From: QYOJ01 sp043810345
Lineage (GTDB): Bacteria > Bacteroidota > Bacteroidia > Bacteroidales > FEN-979
Direction of reading: 5' to 3'
NCBI GenBank assembly: GCA_043810345.1
Contig: JBDROF010000056.1
Coordinates: 1 to 64,000, forward strand
Length of the DNA stretch: 64,000 bases
The position numbers and the translations under genes are program-made. Below are positions 9,086-17,080 of the stretch, piece after piece; position 1 is the first letter of the stretch, and every line of letters begins with the position of its first letter. Below the pieces are notes generated by a model. It had not been told where the DNA came from. It did no database searches and saw nothing but the letters and a program-made list of their open reading frames with translations.

Positions 9086-9612
9086 ATGAAAATCAAATTT
9101 TTACTCTTTTTATTGAAAATAACATTCCCGTGCATGTGGAGTGGTTTTTCTGGACCCTTACATCAGGTACTTTTGGCACAGGATTAATTGGACTACCGTT
9201 TAGTGGGTTCGGAGCAGGCCACATCATGCAATTGAACAATTTAAATCTTCGGTTTCCATTCGCTGCACTCGGTTATCAGGTCGGGAAAGTGACCTTTGAA
9301 TTTGCTCACCTGGGTGGCATGGAAAACCTAAGTGTCAGCGGACTTCCGCCATACATCGGTGAGTTGACGGCGGCCACTGTTCCGCCTCCTTATTCGATCA
9401 ATGTAACCTCGATTCCAATTACCGGAGGCATTAAAGGAACTGTAACCATCACCGGCCCAATCACGGAGGTGATGATGGGGGGACAGGAATTCGCGTTGGA
9501 TAATGTATGTGCTTATAATCTTACAGGGATTGATAAAGAAACCACAGAAGCAAAATCAAAACCTCTTTTTTATCCAGCAGAAAAGAGGTTTTGTTTTTAT
9601 TGTGAGGCTTAA
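9086..9612 (+). pseudogene. Beheaded relic of a secreted beta-structured protein
   Basis: A strong Shine-Dalgarno sequence (AAAGGAGG at about 9073-9080) precedes ATG 9086 and the first half of a signal peptide (MKIKFLLFLL). The reading frame then shifts near 9113-9116. The sequence continues in another frame as NNIPVHVEWFF and about 115 residues of a beta-rich domain ending near FALDNVCAY. That second frame has no proper start (only GTG 9130), and its last residues run straight through a transcription terminator hairpin. The simplest reading is a large internal deletion that joined the signal peptide to a C-terminal fragment out of frame. The domain resembles repeated modules in secreted Bacteroidetes proteins of unknown role. 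No product is expected to be exported. Confidence 0.65.
9558..9600 (+). terminator. Rho-independent terminator with 12-bp arms
   Basis: Arms 9558-9569 (aaaacctctttt) and 9581-9592 pair perfectly around an 11-nt loop and are followed by gtttttat. It lies inside the open frame of the preceding relic, showing that this frame is not the original gene end. Confidence 0.75.
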
Positions 9613-9654
9613 ATCCCGAATTAACAAGGGTTCATCGGTTTCCTAATGATGTAT

Positions 9655-10026
9655 ATCTAATTCTTTTCTGATCGCAGACTGAATGCCGGAACTTTGCGTT
9701 TCTATGAAGGTGGATGAAACAGAAGTTGGTAAAATCAAACCAGGGATGCTGACGTAGAATTAAAAACCCAAAAGTTCATCAGGGCCGGGTACAGTGCCAA
9801 CGCCGATATTGTATTACAGCGGGTCAACGAAGTTATGGCTATCAAAGAGAGCCTGTTGCAGTTTGAAGATGACTCCACCTTTGTGGAGGTGGAAATTGCT
9901 CCTCAGCAGTATGAGAAACGGATGATCAAAACCGGCCTGTCAGACGGCATCAACATTGAAGTGCTTTCTGGTCTGTCACAAGATGATAAGATCAAGGTGC
10001 CGCAACTCAGAAGTACCAATAACTAA
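9655..10026 (+). pseudogene. Relic of an RND-efflux periplasmic adaptor (HlyD/MFP family)
   Basis: Fragments of one adaptor protein follow each other in changing frames. LIAD is at about 9667-9678, followed by a stop. MPELCVSMKVDETEVGKIKPG comes next, ending in a TAG at 9754-9756. After a deletion the C-terminal barrel runs from about 9742 (DADVELKTQKFIRAGYSANA, then DIVLQRV, to IKESLLQFEDDSTFVEVE and GLSDGINIEVLSGL). The order and spacing match the membrane-proximal half of RND adaptors, with a missing segment between KPGM and DVELK. The largest open piece begins at ATG 9835 but lacks the lipoyl and hairpin domains needed to bind the pump. No RND pump or outer-membrane gene is adjacent. Confidence 0.7.
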
Positions 10027-10619
10027 GATTTTCTGATAGTGGGTGACGGATGTTTCAGGCTGGCAGTTTTTGCCACAATCAACACCCAGGCCAGCCATAG
10101 CACCAGGATTTCAAAGTAGAACAGGGGGCCGAATAACATATCCTGCAACAGATGTATGTGTTCAGGCTGGGTCAGGCAATGGATGTTGAGCACAAAAAAT
10201 CTGACAAAGACCGTGATCTGGATAATGATAAGGCACAATGGGATAAACCAAAGCCTTTTAAACCAAGCTCCTGGCATGATGAGAAATAATGTGACGACCA
10301 GACACATTTGTTTGACTCCCGAAAGGTAGAAGAAGTAGTTGATGTAAAGTCCGTTTGGCAGGATCAGACTGATTCCGTCACGAACGATATCCACATCAAA
10401 AACTGGGTTGATAATAGCCGGTGTAGTATTCAGAAGGAATTTTCCTATGGCATCACTAATAAACACAAATGGCGGGAAGGAATTTAGTTCGGATTCAAAA
10501 CTTTCCCAGATCAGCTGAAAAAAGAGCATGACCAGAAAAAAAATCCATGCCTGGATGATCAACGGGAAATTCCAGCTCTTGAGCTTGTTTAACAGGTTCT
10601 TGGAAAGGGCGGAGGCCAT
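10023..10619 (-). CDS. Exosortase/archaeosortase-like membrane protein lacking the catalytic cysteine
   Basis: This 198-residue polytopic protein has about five hydrophobic segments. The core YLSGVKQMCLVV, then IMPGAW and RLWFIPLCLIIIQITVFVR, lines up with the exosortase signature in which a catalytic Cys precedes SG(I/V)(R/K)Q and a second conserved Arg sits in the next helix. Here the Cys position is Leu (CTT codon), although SGVKQ and the downstream Arg are kept. Exosortases cleave C-terminal sorting tags at the membrane; without Cys this protein should not do so by the known mechanism. No sorting-tag substrate is seen nearby. It sits in a patch of decaying genes, so loss of function is as likely as a new role. 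Confidence 0.6.
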   Translation of the reverse strand: MASALSKNLLNKLKSWNFPLIIQAWIFFLVMLFFQLIWESFESELNSFPPFVFISDAIGKFLLNTTPAIINPVFDVDIVRDGISLILPNGLYINYFFYLSGVKQMCLVVTLFLIMPGAWFKRLWFIPLCLIIIQITVFVRFFVLNIHCLTQPEHIHLLQDMLFGPLFYFEILVLWLAWVLIVAKTASLKHPSPTIRKS

Positions 10620-10685
10620 CTGGCTGGATTTTCCTCAAAAATAGGAAAAAGTGCGAATATGACCCCTCTTCTTCCTCGGCCCAAA

Positions 10686-10702
10686 TCCCCTTCTAAAGGG
10701 GA
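10686..10702. repeat. GC-rich hairpin element (tcccctt...aagggga)
   Basis: Arms 10686-10692 and 10696-10702 pair with a 3-nt loop. The element lies 10 bp beyond the premature stop of the truncated msrBA gene. Similar cccct/agggg hairpins occur at 14547-14570 and 61516-61538. Confidence 0.6.
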
Positions 10703-10711
10703 CTTACTTCG

Positions 10712-11242
10712 TCAATCAGCCAAAATGCCCTCAAAACCGCTTCTCTCAACACCCCAAAAACAGCCTCCTGCAAAGATAGCTGTGTCGGTTATGGGAGTTG
10801 TTTTTTTTGGCACAAAAACCATGGAGATGGAGTTCACACAATGACGGGTGTTTTTTGCAGTAAATACTTCCCCTTCAAAGAGATGACCCAGGTGAGCCCC
10901 GCAGTGGGCGCAGAGGATCTCGGTCAGGTGCCCGTCGGCATCCTGCTGACGGAGAACGGCTCCGGGCACCTCTTCGTCAAACGAAGGCCACCCGCATCCC
11001 GCATCAAATTTTGCAGCCGATTCATAAAGGCCGACTCCGCATTGTTTGCAGAAGTAGGTTCCCTTCTCCCAGAAGTCGTAATAGGCTCCTGAAAAAGGAC
11101 GTTCAGTTCCCTTGTGGAGGATCACACGTGCCTCCTCCGAGGTCAACTTATTGTATTCCATCTTGTTATCCGATTGAATTTGTGTGCACCCCTGTATGGA
11201 GATAAGCACCATCAAAAGTAAATAACCTATTCTTGAGCTCAT
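10712..11242 (-). CDS. msrB: Lipoprotein methionine-R-sulfoxide reductase MsrB with a truncated MsrA tail
   Basis: MsrB reduces methionine-R-sulfoxide in proteins. Residues 1-19 form a lipoprotein signal (LISIQGC lipobox), so the enzyme is membrane-anchored outside the cytoplasm. The MsrB domain (about residues 30-145) is complete: zinc cysteines CKQCG and CAHCG, and catalytic Cys in NTRHCVNSISM. After a linker the MsrA active-site motif appears (AIFAGGCFWGVE) and the frame stops 11 residues later, so some 150 residues of the usual MsrB-MsrA fusion are missing. A repeat hairpin lies just past the stop, suggesting the deletion or insertion that cut the gene. MsrB activity could survive; MsrA activity cannot. 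Confidence 0.85.
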   Translation of the reverse strand: MSSRIGYLLLMVLISIQGCTQIQSDNKMEYNKLTSEEARVILHKGTERPFSGAYYDFWEKGTYFCKQCGVGLYESAAKFDAGCGWPSFDEEVPGAVLRQQDADGHLTEILCAHCGAHLGHLFEGEVFTAKNTRHCVNSISMVFVPKKTTPITDTAIFAGGCFWGVERSGFEGILAD

Positions 11243-11293
11243 ATGATTTACTGGTTATGAGGTAAAATTACGAAGGATTCATCCCGGTTTCCC

Positions 11294-11301
11294 TAAATTT
11301 G
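11294..11301 (+). promoter_or_regulatory. Bacteroidetes -7 box (TAAATTTG) for the PfkB kinase gene
   Basis: TAAATTTG fits TAnnTTTG and ends 13 bp before the start codon, implying a very short leader. Confidence 0.45.
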
Positions 11302-11314
11302 TAAAAAATAACCC

Positions 11315-12301
11315 ATGAAGAAAATTCTTGGCATCGGGAATGCCCTGGTGGATATTCTGATCCGGATTGACCAGGAATCCCTTCTCGAACAGCTGAACCT
11401 GCCCAAAGGGAGCATGCAACTGGTGAATAAACTGCGAAGTGATGAGATCCTGGACGCCTTGCAACATGCTCCCAGGAGTACCGCGGCCGGAGGGTCTGCT
11501 GCCAATACCGTGCATGGACTGGCCATGCTGGGAGCCGAAACAGGGTTTATTGGAACGATCGGAAAAGACCTTTTGGGGGACTCCTTTGAAGCGGATATGC
11601 ATAGTGCCGGGGTAGAACCATACCTGATCCGGAGCGATTCCGAAACCGGAAGGGCGATCACCCTCATCACCCCCGATTCCGAACGTACCTTCGCTACCTA
11701 TCTTGGGGCTGCGGTTGAACTTGATCAATCGCATATCGAAGATCTCGCATCGCGTATCTTTTCCGGATACGACTACCTCCACATCGAAGGCTACCTGGTT
11801 CAGAATCACGACCTGATCCGGACAGCGGTAGCACTGGCAAAATCAAACGGGTTACTGGTTTCTCTCGACCTGGCCAGCTACAATGTGGTGGAGGCCAACC
11901 TGGAGTTTCTGGAAGAGATCATCGCCAAACATGTGGACATTATATTTGCCAACGAAGAGGAGGCCAAAGCGTTTACCGGATTTGAACCCAAACAGGCTCT
12001 TCATCATCTGGCACAGTTTTGTGAAGTGGCCGTCGTGAAAACCGGCCGCGAAGGTTCCATGGTACAGTCGCAGGAGATCGTCACAGAAATTGGCATCATC
12101 CCGGTCGATCCAATAGACACAACCGGTGCTGGCGACCTCTATGCGTCTGGTTTTCTATTCGGTCATTCACGTGGCTGGCCTCTCCTGAAGTGTGGTGAAG
12201 CCGGTGCACTTCTGGCCGGAAATATCATTGAGGAGCTCGGAGCGAAGATGCCGGTTGAGCGTTGGGAGATGGTTAGAAGAAGGGTTACCTTGTTACGTTA
12301 A
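11315..12301 (+). CDS. PfkB-family carbohydrate/nucleoside kinase (adenosine-kinase-like)
   Basis: The 328-residue protein is a ribokinase-fold enzyme that phosphorylates a sugar or nucleoside with ATP. The substrate-binding N-terminus (GIGNALVDILI) and the glycine motif TAAGGSAANTVHGLAMLG are typical, and the C-terminal signature DTTGAGDLYASGFL contains the catalytic Asp274. The GNALVD opening and overall length are closest to bacterial adenosine kinase-like members of PfkB. Residues that would fix the substrate cannot be read with certainty. It is followed after 90 bp by the EF-G2 gene, which has its own promoter box. Confidence 0.85.
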   Translation: MKKILGIGNALVDILIRIDQESLLEQLNLPKGSMQLVNKLRSDEILDALQHAPRSTAAGGSAANTVHGLAMLGAETGFIGTIGKDLLGDSFEADMHSAGVEPYLIRSDSETGRAITLITPDSERTFATYLGAAVELDQSHIEDLASRIFSGYDYLHIEGYLVQNHDLIRTAVALAKSNGLLVSLDLASYNVVEANLEFLEEIIAKHVDIIFANEEEAKAFTGFEPKQALHHLAQFCEVAVVKTGREGSMVQSQEIVTEIGIIPVDPIDTTGAGDLYASGFLFGHSRGWPLLKCGEAGALLAGNIIEELGAKMPVERWEMVRRRVTLLR

Positions 12302-12328
12302 ATCCTTTGATATTTCATTTTAACCTTG

Positions 12329-12336
12329 TAACTTTG
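12329..12336 (+). promoter_or_regulatory. Bacteroidetes promoter (-33 TTTG, -7 TAACTTTG) for EF-G2
   Basis: TAACTTTG at 12329-12336 has a TTTG at 12306-12309, 19 bp upstream, the spacing expected for Bacteroidetes promoters. This is one of the best promoter matches in the window. Confidence 0.6.
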
Positions 12337-12391
12337 CAGCCCTTTTCGAAATTAATCTTAATCAAGCACATACGTAAATTTAATCATTACC

Positions 12392-14527
12392 ATGAAGGTA
12401 TTTCAGACGAATGAGATCCGCAACATCGCATTAATCGGTGGGGCAAAATCGGGAAAGACGACCCTGGCAGAAGCCATGCTGTTTGAAGGAGGCGTCATCA
12501 ACCGCAGGGGAAGCGTGGATGACAAGAATACAGTATCCGATTACCGTCCGATTGAATTGGAGCGCCAGAACTCGGTTACCGCTTCCGTACTCTACACGCT
12601 ATACGACAATAAAAAGATCAACATCATTGATACACCAGGTTTTGATGATTTTATCGGAGAGGTGATTTCTGCGCTCAGAGTTACCGATACGGCCTTGCTG
12701 GTAGTGAATGCTCAGAATGGAGTGGAAGTGGGTACAGAGATTACCTGGAGGCACACCAGCAGAATGGAAAAACCTGTTGTGTTTGTGGTAAATCATCTGG
12801 ATGTTGAACTGGCCAATTTTGATGAAACTGTACGTCAGCTGAGACAGCAGTTTGGCAACTTTGTGACGGTTCTTCAGTATCCTGGTAATCAGGGCAACGG
12901 ATTCAACTCCATTATCGACCTTCTCAAAATGAAACTTTACAAGTACCCGCAAGGGGGAGGAAAGCCAGAGATTCTCGATATTCCGGCTGAAGAAAAAGAT
13001 AAAGCGGAAGAGATGCATGCTGCTTTGATTGAAGAGCTGGCATCCAAAGACGAAGCCCTAATGGAAGAGTACTTTGACAAAGGAACCCTGACTGAAGAGC
13101 AGATTAACCAAGCGTTGCGTTTGGGACTAATGTCTCGGAGCATGTTTCCGGTAATGTGTGCCTGTTCGAAGCACGACATCGGTATCAGCCGGCTTTTGGA
13201 TTTTATTGCCAGTTCGGTGCCTGCTCCGGACGAAATGCCAGGGGTTAAAACCACCAATGGGAAGGAGCTAACCTGCAAAACAACAGATCCGACCTCTCTT
13301 TTTATTTTCAAGACAGCCATCGAGATGCACCTGGGCGAAATTTCCCATTTCAAGGTTTATGCTGGTGAGGTAGTGGAAAGTCAGGATGTGGTAAACCCCA
13401 AGCGACATACAAAAGAGCGAATTTCCCAGCTATTTGTGATCAACGGCAAGAACCGGGAGAAAGTGGAGAAGTTTGTCGCCGGCGATATCGGAGCTACCAT
13501 CAAACTGAAGAGTACCTTCACCAACAACACCCTCAATTCACAGAAGAATGCGGATGATATCATTGAAGAGATGAGCTATCCGAACCCAAAATTCAGGGTG
13601 GCAGTAAAGGCGAAAAACGCTTCCGATGACGAGAAAATCGGAGCAGTTCTAAATGAACTTGCCAAGATGGATCCGACACTGGTCTTCGGATTCTCGAAGG
13701 AGCTGAAGCAGCTGATCCTGCAGGGGCAGGGGGAGCTTCATCTCAATCTGGTCAAATGGCTTGTGGAAAATGTTGAGAAGATTCCCATCGAATACCTGGC
13801 CCCCAAAATCCCATACCGGGAAACGATTACCAAATCAGCGAAAGCCACCTATCGTCACAAGAAACAATCAGGTGGTGCCGGACAGTTCGGGGAGGTTCAT
13901 ATGATGATCCAGCCTTACAAAGAAGGCATGGCAGATCAGACTGAATTCCCGATCCGGAGCCGTGATACCATTGAACTGGAATGGGGAGGCAAGCTCGTCA
14001 TGCATAGCTGTATCGTTGGCGGCGCCATTGATACGAGGTTTATACCAGCTATCCTGAAAGGGGTTATGGAGAAGATGGAAGAAGGTCCGTTAACAGGCTC
14101 CTATGCCCGTGATATCGTCTTTAACGTCTACGACGGGAAGATGCACCCTGTTGATTCCAACGAGATCTCCTTCAAACTGGCCGGACGACATGCTTTCAAA
14201 GAGGCTTTTAAGAATGCCGGCCCAAAGATCCTGGAACCGATCTATGATGTGGAGGTGATCGTTCCCGAGGAGAAGATGGGAGAGGTGATGACCGACCTTC
14301 AGGGACGTCGTGCCCTGATTATGGGGATGGAGAGTGAAGGAAATTACCAGAAGATCAAAGCCAAAGTGCCTCTTGCCGAAATGAACCGGTACTCTACTGC
14401 ACTCAGTTCCCTGACCAGTGGACGTGCCACATACAACATGAAGTTCGCCGAGTATGTCCAGGTCCCTGCCGATGTTCAGGATAAATTGCTGAAAGCATAC
14501 GAAGAGGAGGAACAGGACGAGGATTAA
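12392..14527 (+). CDS. EF-G2-type elongation factor with altered GTPase site
   Basis: The 711-residue protein has EF-G architecture (G domain, II-V; domain IV tip DGKMHPVDSNEISF). Its GTPase motifs depart from canonical EF-G: the P-loop is GGAKSGKTT (no AHIDAGKTT); switch I has RQNSVTAS in place of RGITI; G3 is DTPGF, so the catalytic His is Phe84; G4 is NHLD rather than NKxD. Bacteroides EF-G2 is known as an EF-G paralogue lacking GTPase activity that supports translation during carbon starvation, and these changes fit that group. The tail is acidic (EEEEQDED). It is monocistronic with a good TAnnTTTG promoter. Orthology to Bacteroides EF-G2 is inferred from the motifs. Confidence 0.85.
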   Translation: MKVFQTNEIRNIALIGGAKSGKTTLAEAMLFEGGVINRRGSVDDKNTVSDYRPIELERQNSVTASVLYTLYDNKKINIIDTPGFDDFIGEVISALRVTDTALLVVNAQNGVEVGTEITWRHTSRMEKPVVFVVNHLDVELANFDETVRQLRQQFGNFVTVLQYPGNQGNGFNSIIDLLKMKLYKYPQGGGKPEILDIPAEEKDKAEEMHAALIEELASKDEALMEEYFDKGTLTEEQINQALRLGLMSRSMFPVMCACSKHDIGISRLLDFIASSVPAPDEMPGVKTTNGKELTCKTTDPTSLFIFKTAIEMHLGEISHFKVYAGEVVESQDVVNPKRHTKERISQLFVINGKNREKVEKFVAGDIGATIKLKSTFTNNTLNSQKNADDIIEEMSYPNPKFRVAVKAKNASDDEKIGAVLNELAKMDPTLVFGFSKELKQLILQGQGELHLNLVKWLVENVEKIPIEYLAPKIPYRETITKSAKATYRHKKQSGGAGQFGEVHMMIQPYKEGMADQTEFPIRSRDTIELEWGGKLVMHSCIVGGAIDTRFIPAILKGVMEKMEEGPLTGSYARDIVFNVYDGKMHPVDSNEISFKLAGRHAFKEAFKNAGPKILEPIYDVEVIVPEEKMGEVMTDLQGRRALIMGMESEGNYQKIKAKVPLAEMNRYSTALSSLTSGRATYNMKFAEYVQVPADVQDKLLKAYEEEEQDED

Positions 14528-14546
14528 CCTCAGTACCCCACCCCTG

Positions 14547-14570
14547 ACCCCTCCCCAAGAAGGGAGGGGT
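14547..14570. repeat. GC-rich hairpin (acccctccc...gggaggggt) after EF-G2
   Basis: Perfect 9-bp arms 14547-14555 and 14562-14570 enclose a 6-nt loop, between the EF-G2 stop and the MFS start (14578). It lacks a strong T-tract. It resembles a dispersed palindromic repeat and could also attenuate read-through. Confidence 0.65.
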
Positions 14571-14577
14571 TCTTAAC

Positions 14578-15831
14578 ATGGCTGGTTCCAATGAGAAACA
14601 CGATGCCTACGCTGTCCTGAAAGTCAGGGACTTTCGTCTCTTTATCAGTTACCGCTTTTTCATTACGATTGCTTTTCAGATGCAGGGCCTGATTGTGGGC
14701 TGGCAGATGTACGAGCTGACGCATGATCCCCTCGCACTCGGATTGATCGGTCTGGCCGAAGCATTACCGTTTATCTCGGTAGCTCTCTATTCTGGCCATG
14801 TGGCAGACAGGTATAACCGACAGATGGTCATCACTTGGTTTTCGGTATTATTTCTTTTAGGAACGCTTTTGCTGCTTGCATTCAGCTACGAAGGGCTGAT
14901 GGCCATCCTGGAGTTGGGTGTTTTCCCAATCTATTTCGTAGTTGCGCTGACCGGGATCGTTCGGGCATTCCTGTATCCCTCCACGATTGCCCTGATGGCG
15001 CAACTTGTTCCCAGGCATCTCTACACCAACTCTTCGACCTGGAACAGTACGGTATGGCATATCGCCGCCATCTCGGGGCCTGCCATTGGTGGATTGATCT
15101 ATGGTTTTTTTGGCGTCCAGGTGGCATACCTGATCGTGGTGGGTTTTGTAGTTGTGGCATTGAGCCTGTTGTTTATCGTGAAAAGGTACCAGAACCCGCA
15201 GGTGATCATGACGGAGAAAATCTGGCAACGACTCTCCTCGGGAATACGATTTGTTTTCAGGAATCAGATTTTACTGGGGACGATGTCGCTCGATATGTTT
15301 GCGGTTCTTTTCGGCGGAGCGGTTGCCATGCTACCCATTTTCGCGGCCGAGATCCTTAATGTAGGTCCCCAGGGTTTGGGATTCCTGCGTGCCGCTCCCA
15401 TGCTCGGGGCTGTAATCATGTCGTTGATCCTGGCTTACAAACCTCCTGCAACTCATGCAGGACGATGGCTTTTTATCTCGGTTGCCGGTTTCGGGCTGAG
15501 CATCATCTGCTTCGCTATCTCCAGGAACTTTTACCTCTCCCTGTCAATGCTTTTTATGAGCGGGATATTCGATAACGTGAGCGTCATCATCCGTGCCACC
15601 ACCCTGCAGCTATTAACACCCGACGAGATGAGAGGAAGGGTAGCTTCAGTCAACAGTATCTTTATCGGCTCATCCAACGAAATAGGTGCTTTCGAATCCG
15701 GCCTGGCAGCAAAGATCATGGGGCTGATCCCCTCGGTTATTTTCGGGGGGTCGATGACACTGCTCGTGGTGGGGATTATTGCGAAAAAAGCGCCTCTGTT
15801 GAGGAGGTTGAATCTGAGAGCGCTCAAATAA
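14578..15831 (+). CDS. MFS transporter (EntS/MFS_3-like exporter)
   Basis: The 417-residue integral membrane protein has about 12 hydrophobic segments. The loop 2-3 signature GHVADRYNRQMV (the G-x-x-x-D-R-x-x-R-R/Q pattern) places it in the major facilitator superfamily, and the pairing of DPLALGLIGLAEALP with GLQLLTPDEMRGRVASVNSI-like text near the C-terminal half is typical of the enterobactin-exporter-like MFS_3 group. Substrate unknown. The start codon follows the hairpin repeat by 7 bp with no clear ribosome-binding site. Kbl downstream has its own promoter box, so the gene is probably transcribed alone or with EF-G2. Confidence 0.85.
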   Translation: MAGSNEKHDAYAVLKVRDFRLFISYRFFITIAFQMQGLIVGWQMYELTHDPLALGLIGLAEALPFISVALYSGHVADRYNRQMVITWFSVLFLLGTLLLLAFSYEGLMAILELGVFPIYFVVALTGIVRAFLYPSTIALMAQLVPRHLYTNSSTWNSTVWHIAAISGPAIGGLIYGFFGVQVAYLIVVGFVVVALSLLFIVKRYQNPQVIMTEKIWQRLSSGIRFVFRNQILLGTMSLDMFAVLFGGAVAMLPIFAAEILNVGPQGLGFLRAAPMLGAVIMSLILAYKPPATHAGRWLFISVAGFGLSIICFAISRNFYLSLSMLFMSGIFDNVSVIIRATTLQLLTPDEMRGRVASVNSIFIGSSNEIGAFESGLAAKIMGLIPSVIFGGSMTLLVVGIIAKKAPLLRRLNLRALK

Positions 15832-15839
15832 TTTTTTCC

Positions 15840-15847
15840 TACCTTTG
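15840..15847 (+). promoter_or_regulatory. Bacteroidetes -7 box (TACCTTTG) for kbl-acpS
   Basis: TACCTTTG fits TAnnTTTG and lies 33 bp before the kbl ATG. Confidence 0.5.
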
Positions 15848-15880
15848 CGCTAAGGAAAACCATTAAAAACAGGCACTTCT

Positions 15881-17080
15881 ATGTACGGGAGCTTTCAAAA
15901 TTTTTTACAGCAGCAGATTGAGGTCATTCGTGAAGAGGGACTCTACAAAAATGAACGGGTTTTGATAACCCCACAGGGTGTACAGATCAAGACCCTGCGG
16001 GGACAGGATGTATTGAATTTCTGTGCCAACAACTACCTGGGGCTCTGTTCCAACCCCCGGGTGATGGCAGCCGCCAACCTCTCTTTTTTCAAGTATGGAT
16101 ACGGCATGGCTTCGGTTCGGTTCATCTGTGGCACCCACAAGGTGCACAATGACCTGGAGGCGAAACTGAGCGAATTCCTGGGCATGGAAGATACCATTCT
16201 CTATTCTTCCGCCTTTGATGCGAACGGAGGTGTTTTCGAACCCCTTCTCGGTGAGGAGGATGCCATCATCTCCGATGAGCTGAACCACGCCTCGATCATT
16301 GATGGTGTAAGGCTTTGCAAAGCACAAAGGTTCCGGTACCTGAATAATGACATGGAGGATCTGGAAAAAGTCCTCCAACAGGCTGGTGCTGCCAGATTCA
16401 GGCTCATTGTAACTGACGGGGTTTTCTCCATGGATGGAATCATTGCCCAGGCAGATAAAATTTGTGATCTGGCCGAAAAGTACGATGCCCTGGTGATGAT
16501 AGATGATTCGCATGCAACTGGGTTTGTTGGGCCTACCGGGCGGGGAACTCATGAGTATCGGAACTCCATGGATCGGGTGGACATCATCTCCACTACATTT
16601 GGGAAGGCGCTGGGAGGTGCCTCGGGGGGATGTATCTCTGGCAAAAAGGAGATCGTGGAGCTGCTCAGGCAGCGTTCCCGTCCTTATCTTTTCTCCAATT
16701 CACTTGCACCTGCTATCGCTGGCGCCACCCTGGAAGTGATCAACATGCTTTCGGAAACCACAGAACTGCGCGACAAGCTGTTTACTAACACCCGGATGTT
16801 CCGTCAAGGAATGGAGGATGCCGGCTTCCGGATCGTGCCGGGGATCCACCCCATTACCCCCATTCTGCTGGGGCATCTACCAAATGATGCCAAGCTTTCA
16901 CAGGATTTCGCCAACGAGCTCCTGGTGGAGGGGATCTATGTCATCGGATTCTATTATCCGGTTGTTCCCAGGGGTAAGTCAAGGATCCGTGTGCAGATCA
17001 GTGCAGCGCACTCCACGGATCAGATCCGGTTTGCGATCGACAAATTCACCAAAGTCGGAAGACAACTCGGAGCGATTTGA
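15881..17080 (+). CDS. kbl: Glycine C-acetyltransferase (2-amino-3-ketobutyrate CoA ligase)
   Basis: The 399-residue PLP enzyme of the alpha-oxoamine synthase family cleaves 2-amino-3-ketobutyrate with CoA into glycine and acetyl-CoA. The family pattern is complete: NFCANNYLGL near residue 45, GMASVRFICGT, the PLP-binding DDSHATGFVG, and the Schiff-base Lys242 in TTFGKALGGASGG. Length and Lys position match Kbl closely, which separates it from the related BioF and HemA. A tdh gene 7 kb downstream supplies the preceding step of threonine catabolism. It overlaps acpS by 4 bp (TTGA), so the two are translationally coupled. Confidence 0.93.
   Translation: MYGSFQNFLQQQIEVIREEGLYKNERVLITPQGVQIKTLRGQDVLNFCANNYLGLCSNPRVMAAANLSFFKYGYGMASVRFICGTHKVHNDLEAKLSEFLGMEDTILYSSAFDANGGVFEPLLGEEDAIISDELNHASIIDGVRLCKAQRFRYLNNDMEDLEKVLQQAGAARFRLIVTDGVFSMDGIIAQADKICDLAEKYDALVMIDDSHATGFVGPTGRGTHEYRNSMDRVDIISTTFGKALGGASGGCISGKKEIVELLRQRSRPYLFSNSLAPAIAGATLEVINMLSETTELRDKLFTNTRMFRQGMEDAGFRIVPGIHPITPILLGHLPNDAKLSQDFANELLVEGIYVIGFYYPVVPRGKSRIRVQISAAHSTDQIRFAIDKFTKVGRQLGAI

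Noticed and set aside
9130..9612. Open frame of 160 codons taken as a real gene
   Set aside because: It lacks a normal start, its 3' part runs through a terminator hairpin, and a ribosome-binding site and signal peptide in another frame lie directly upstream; better explained as a relic.
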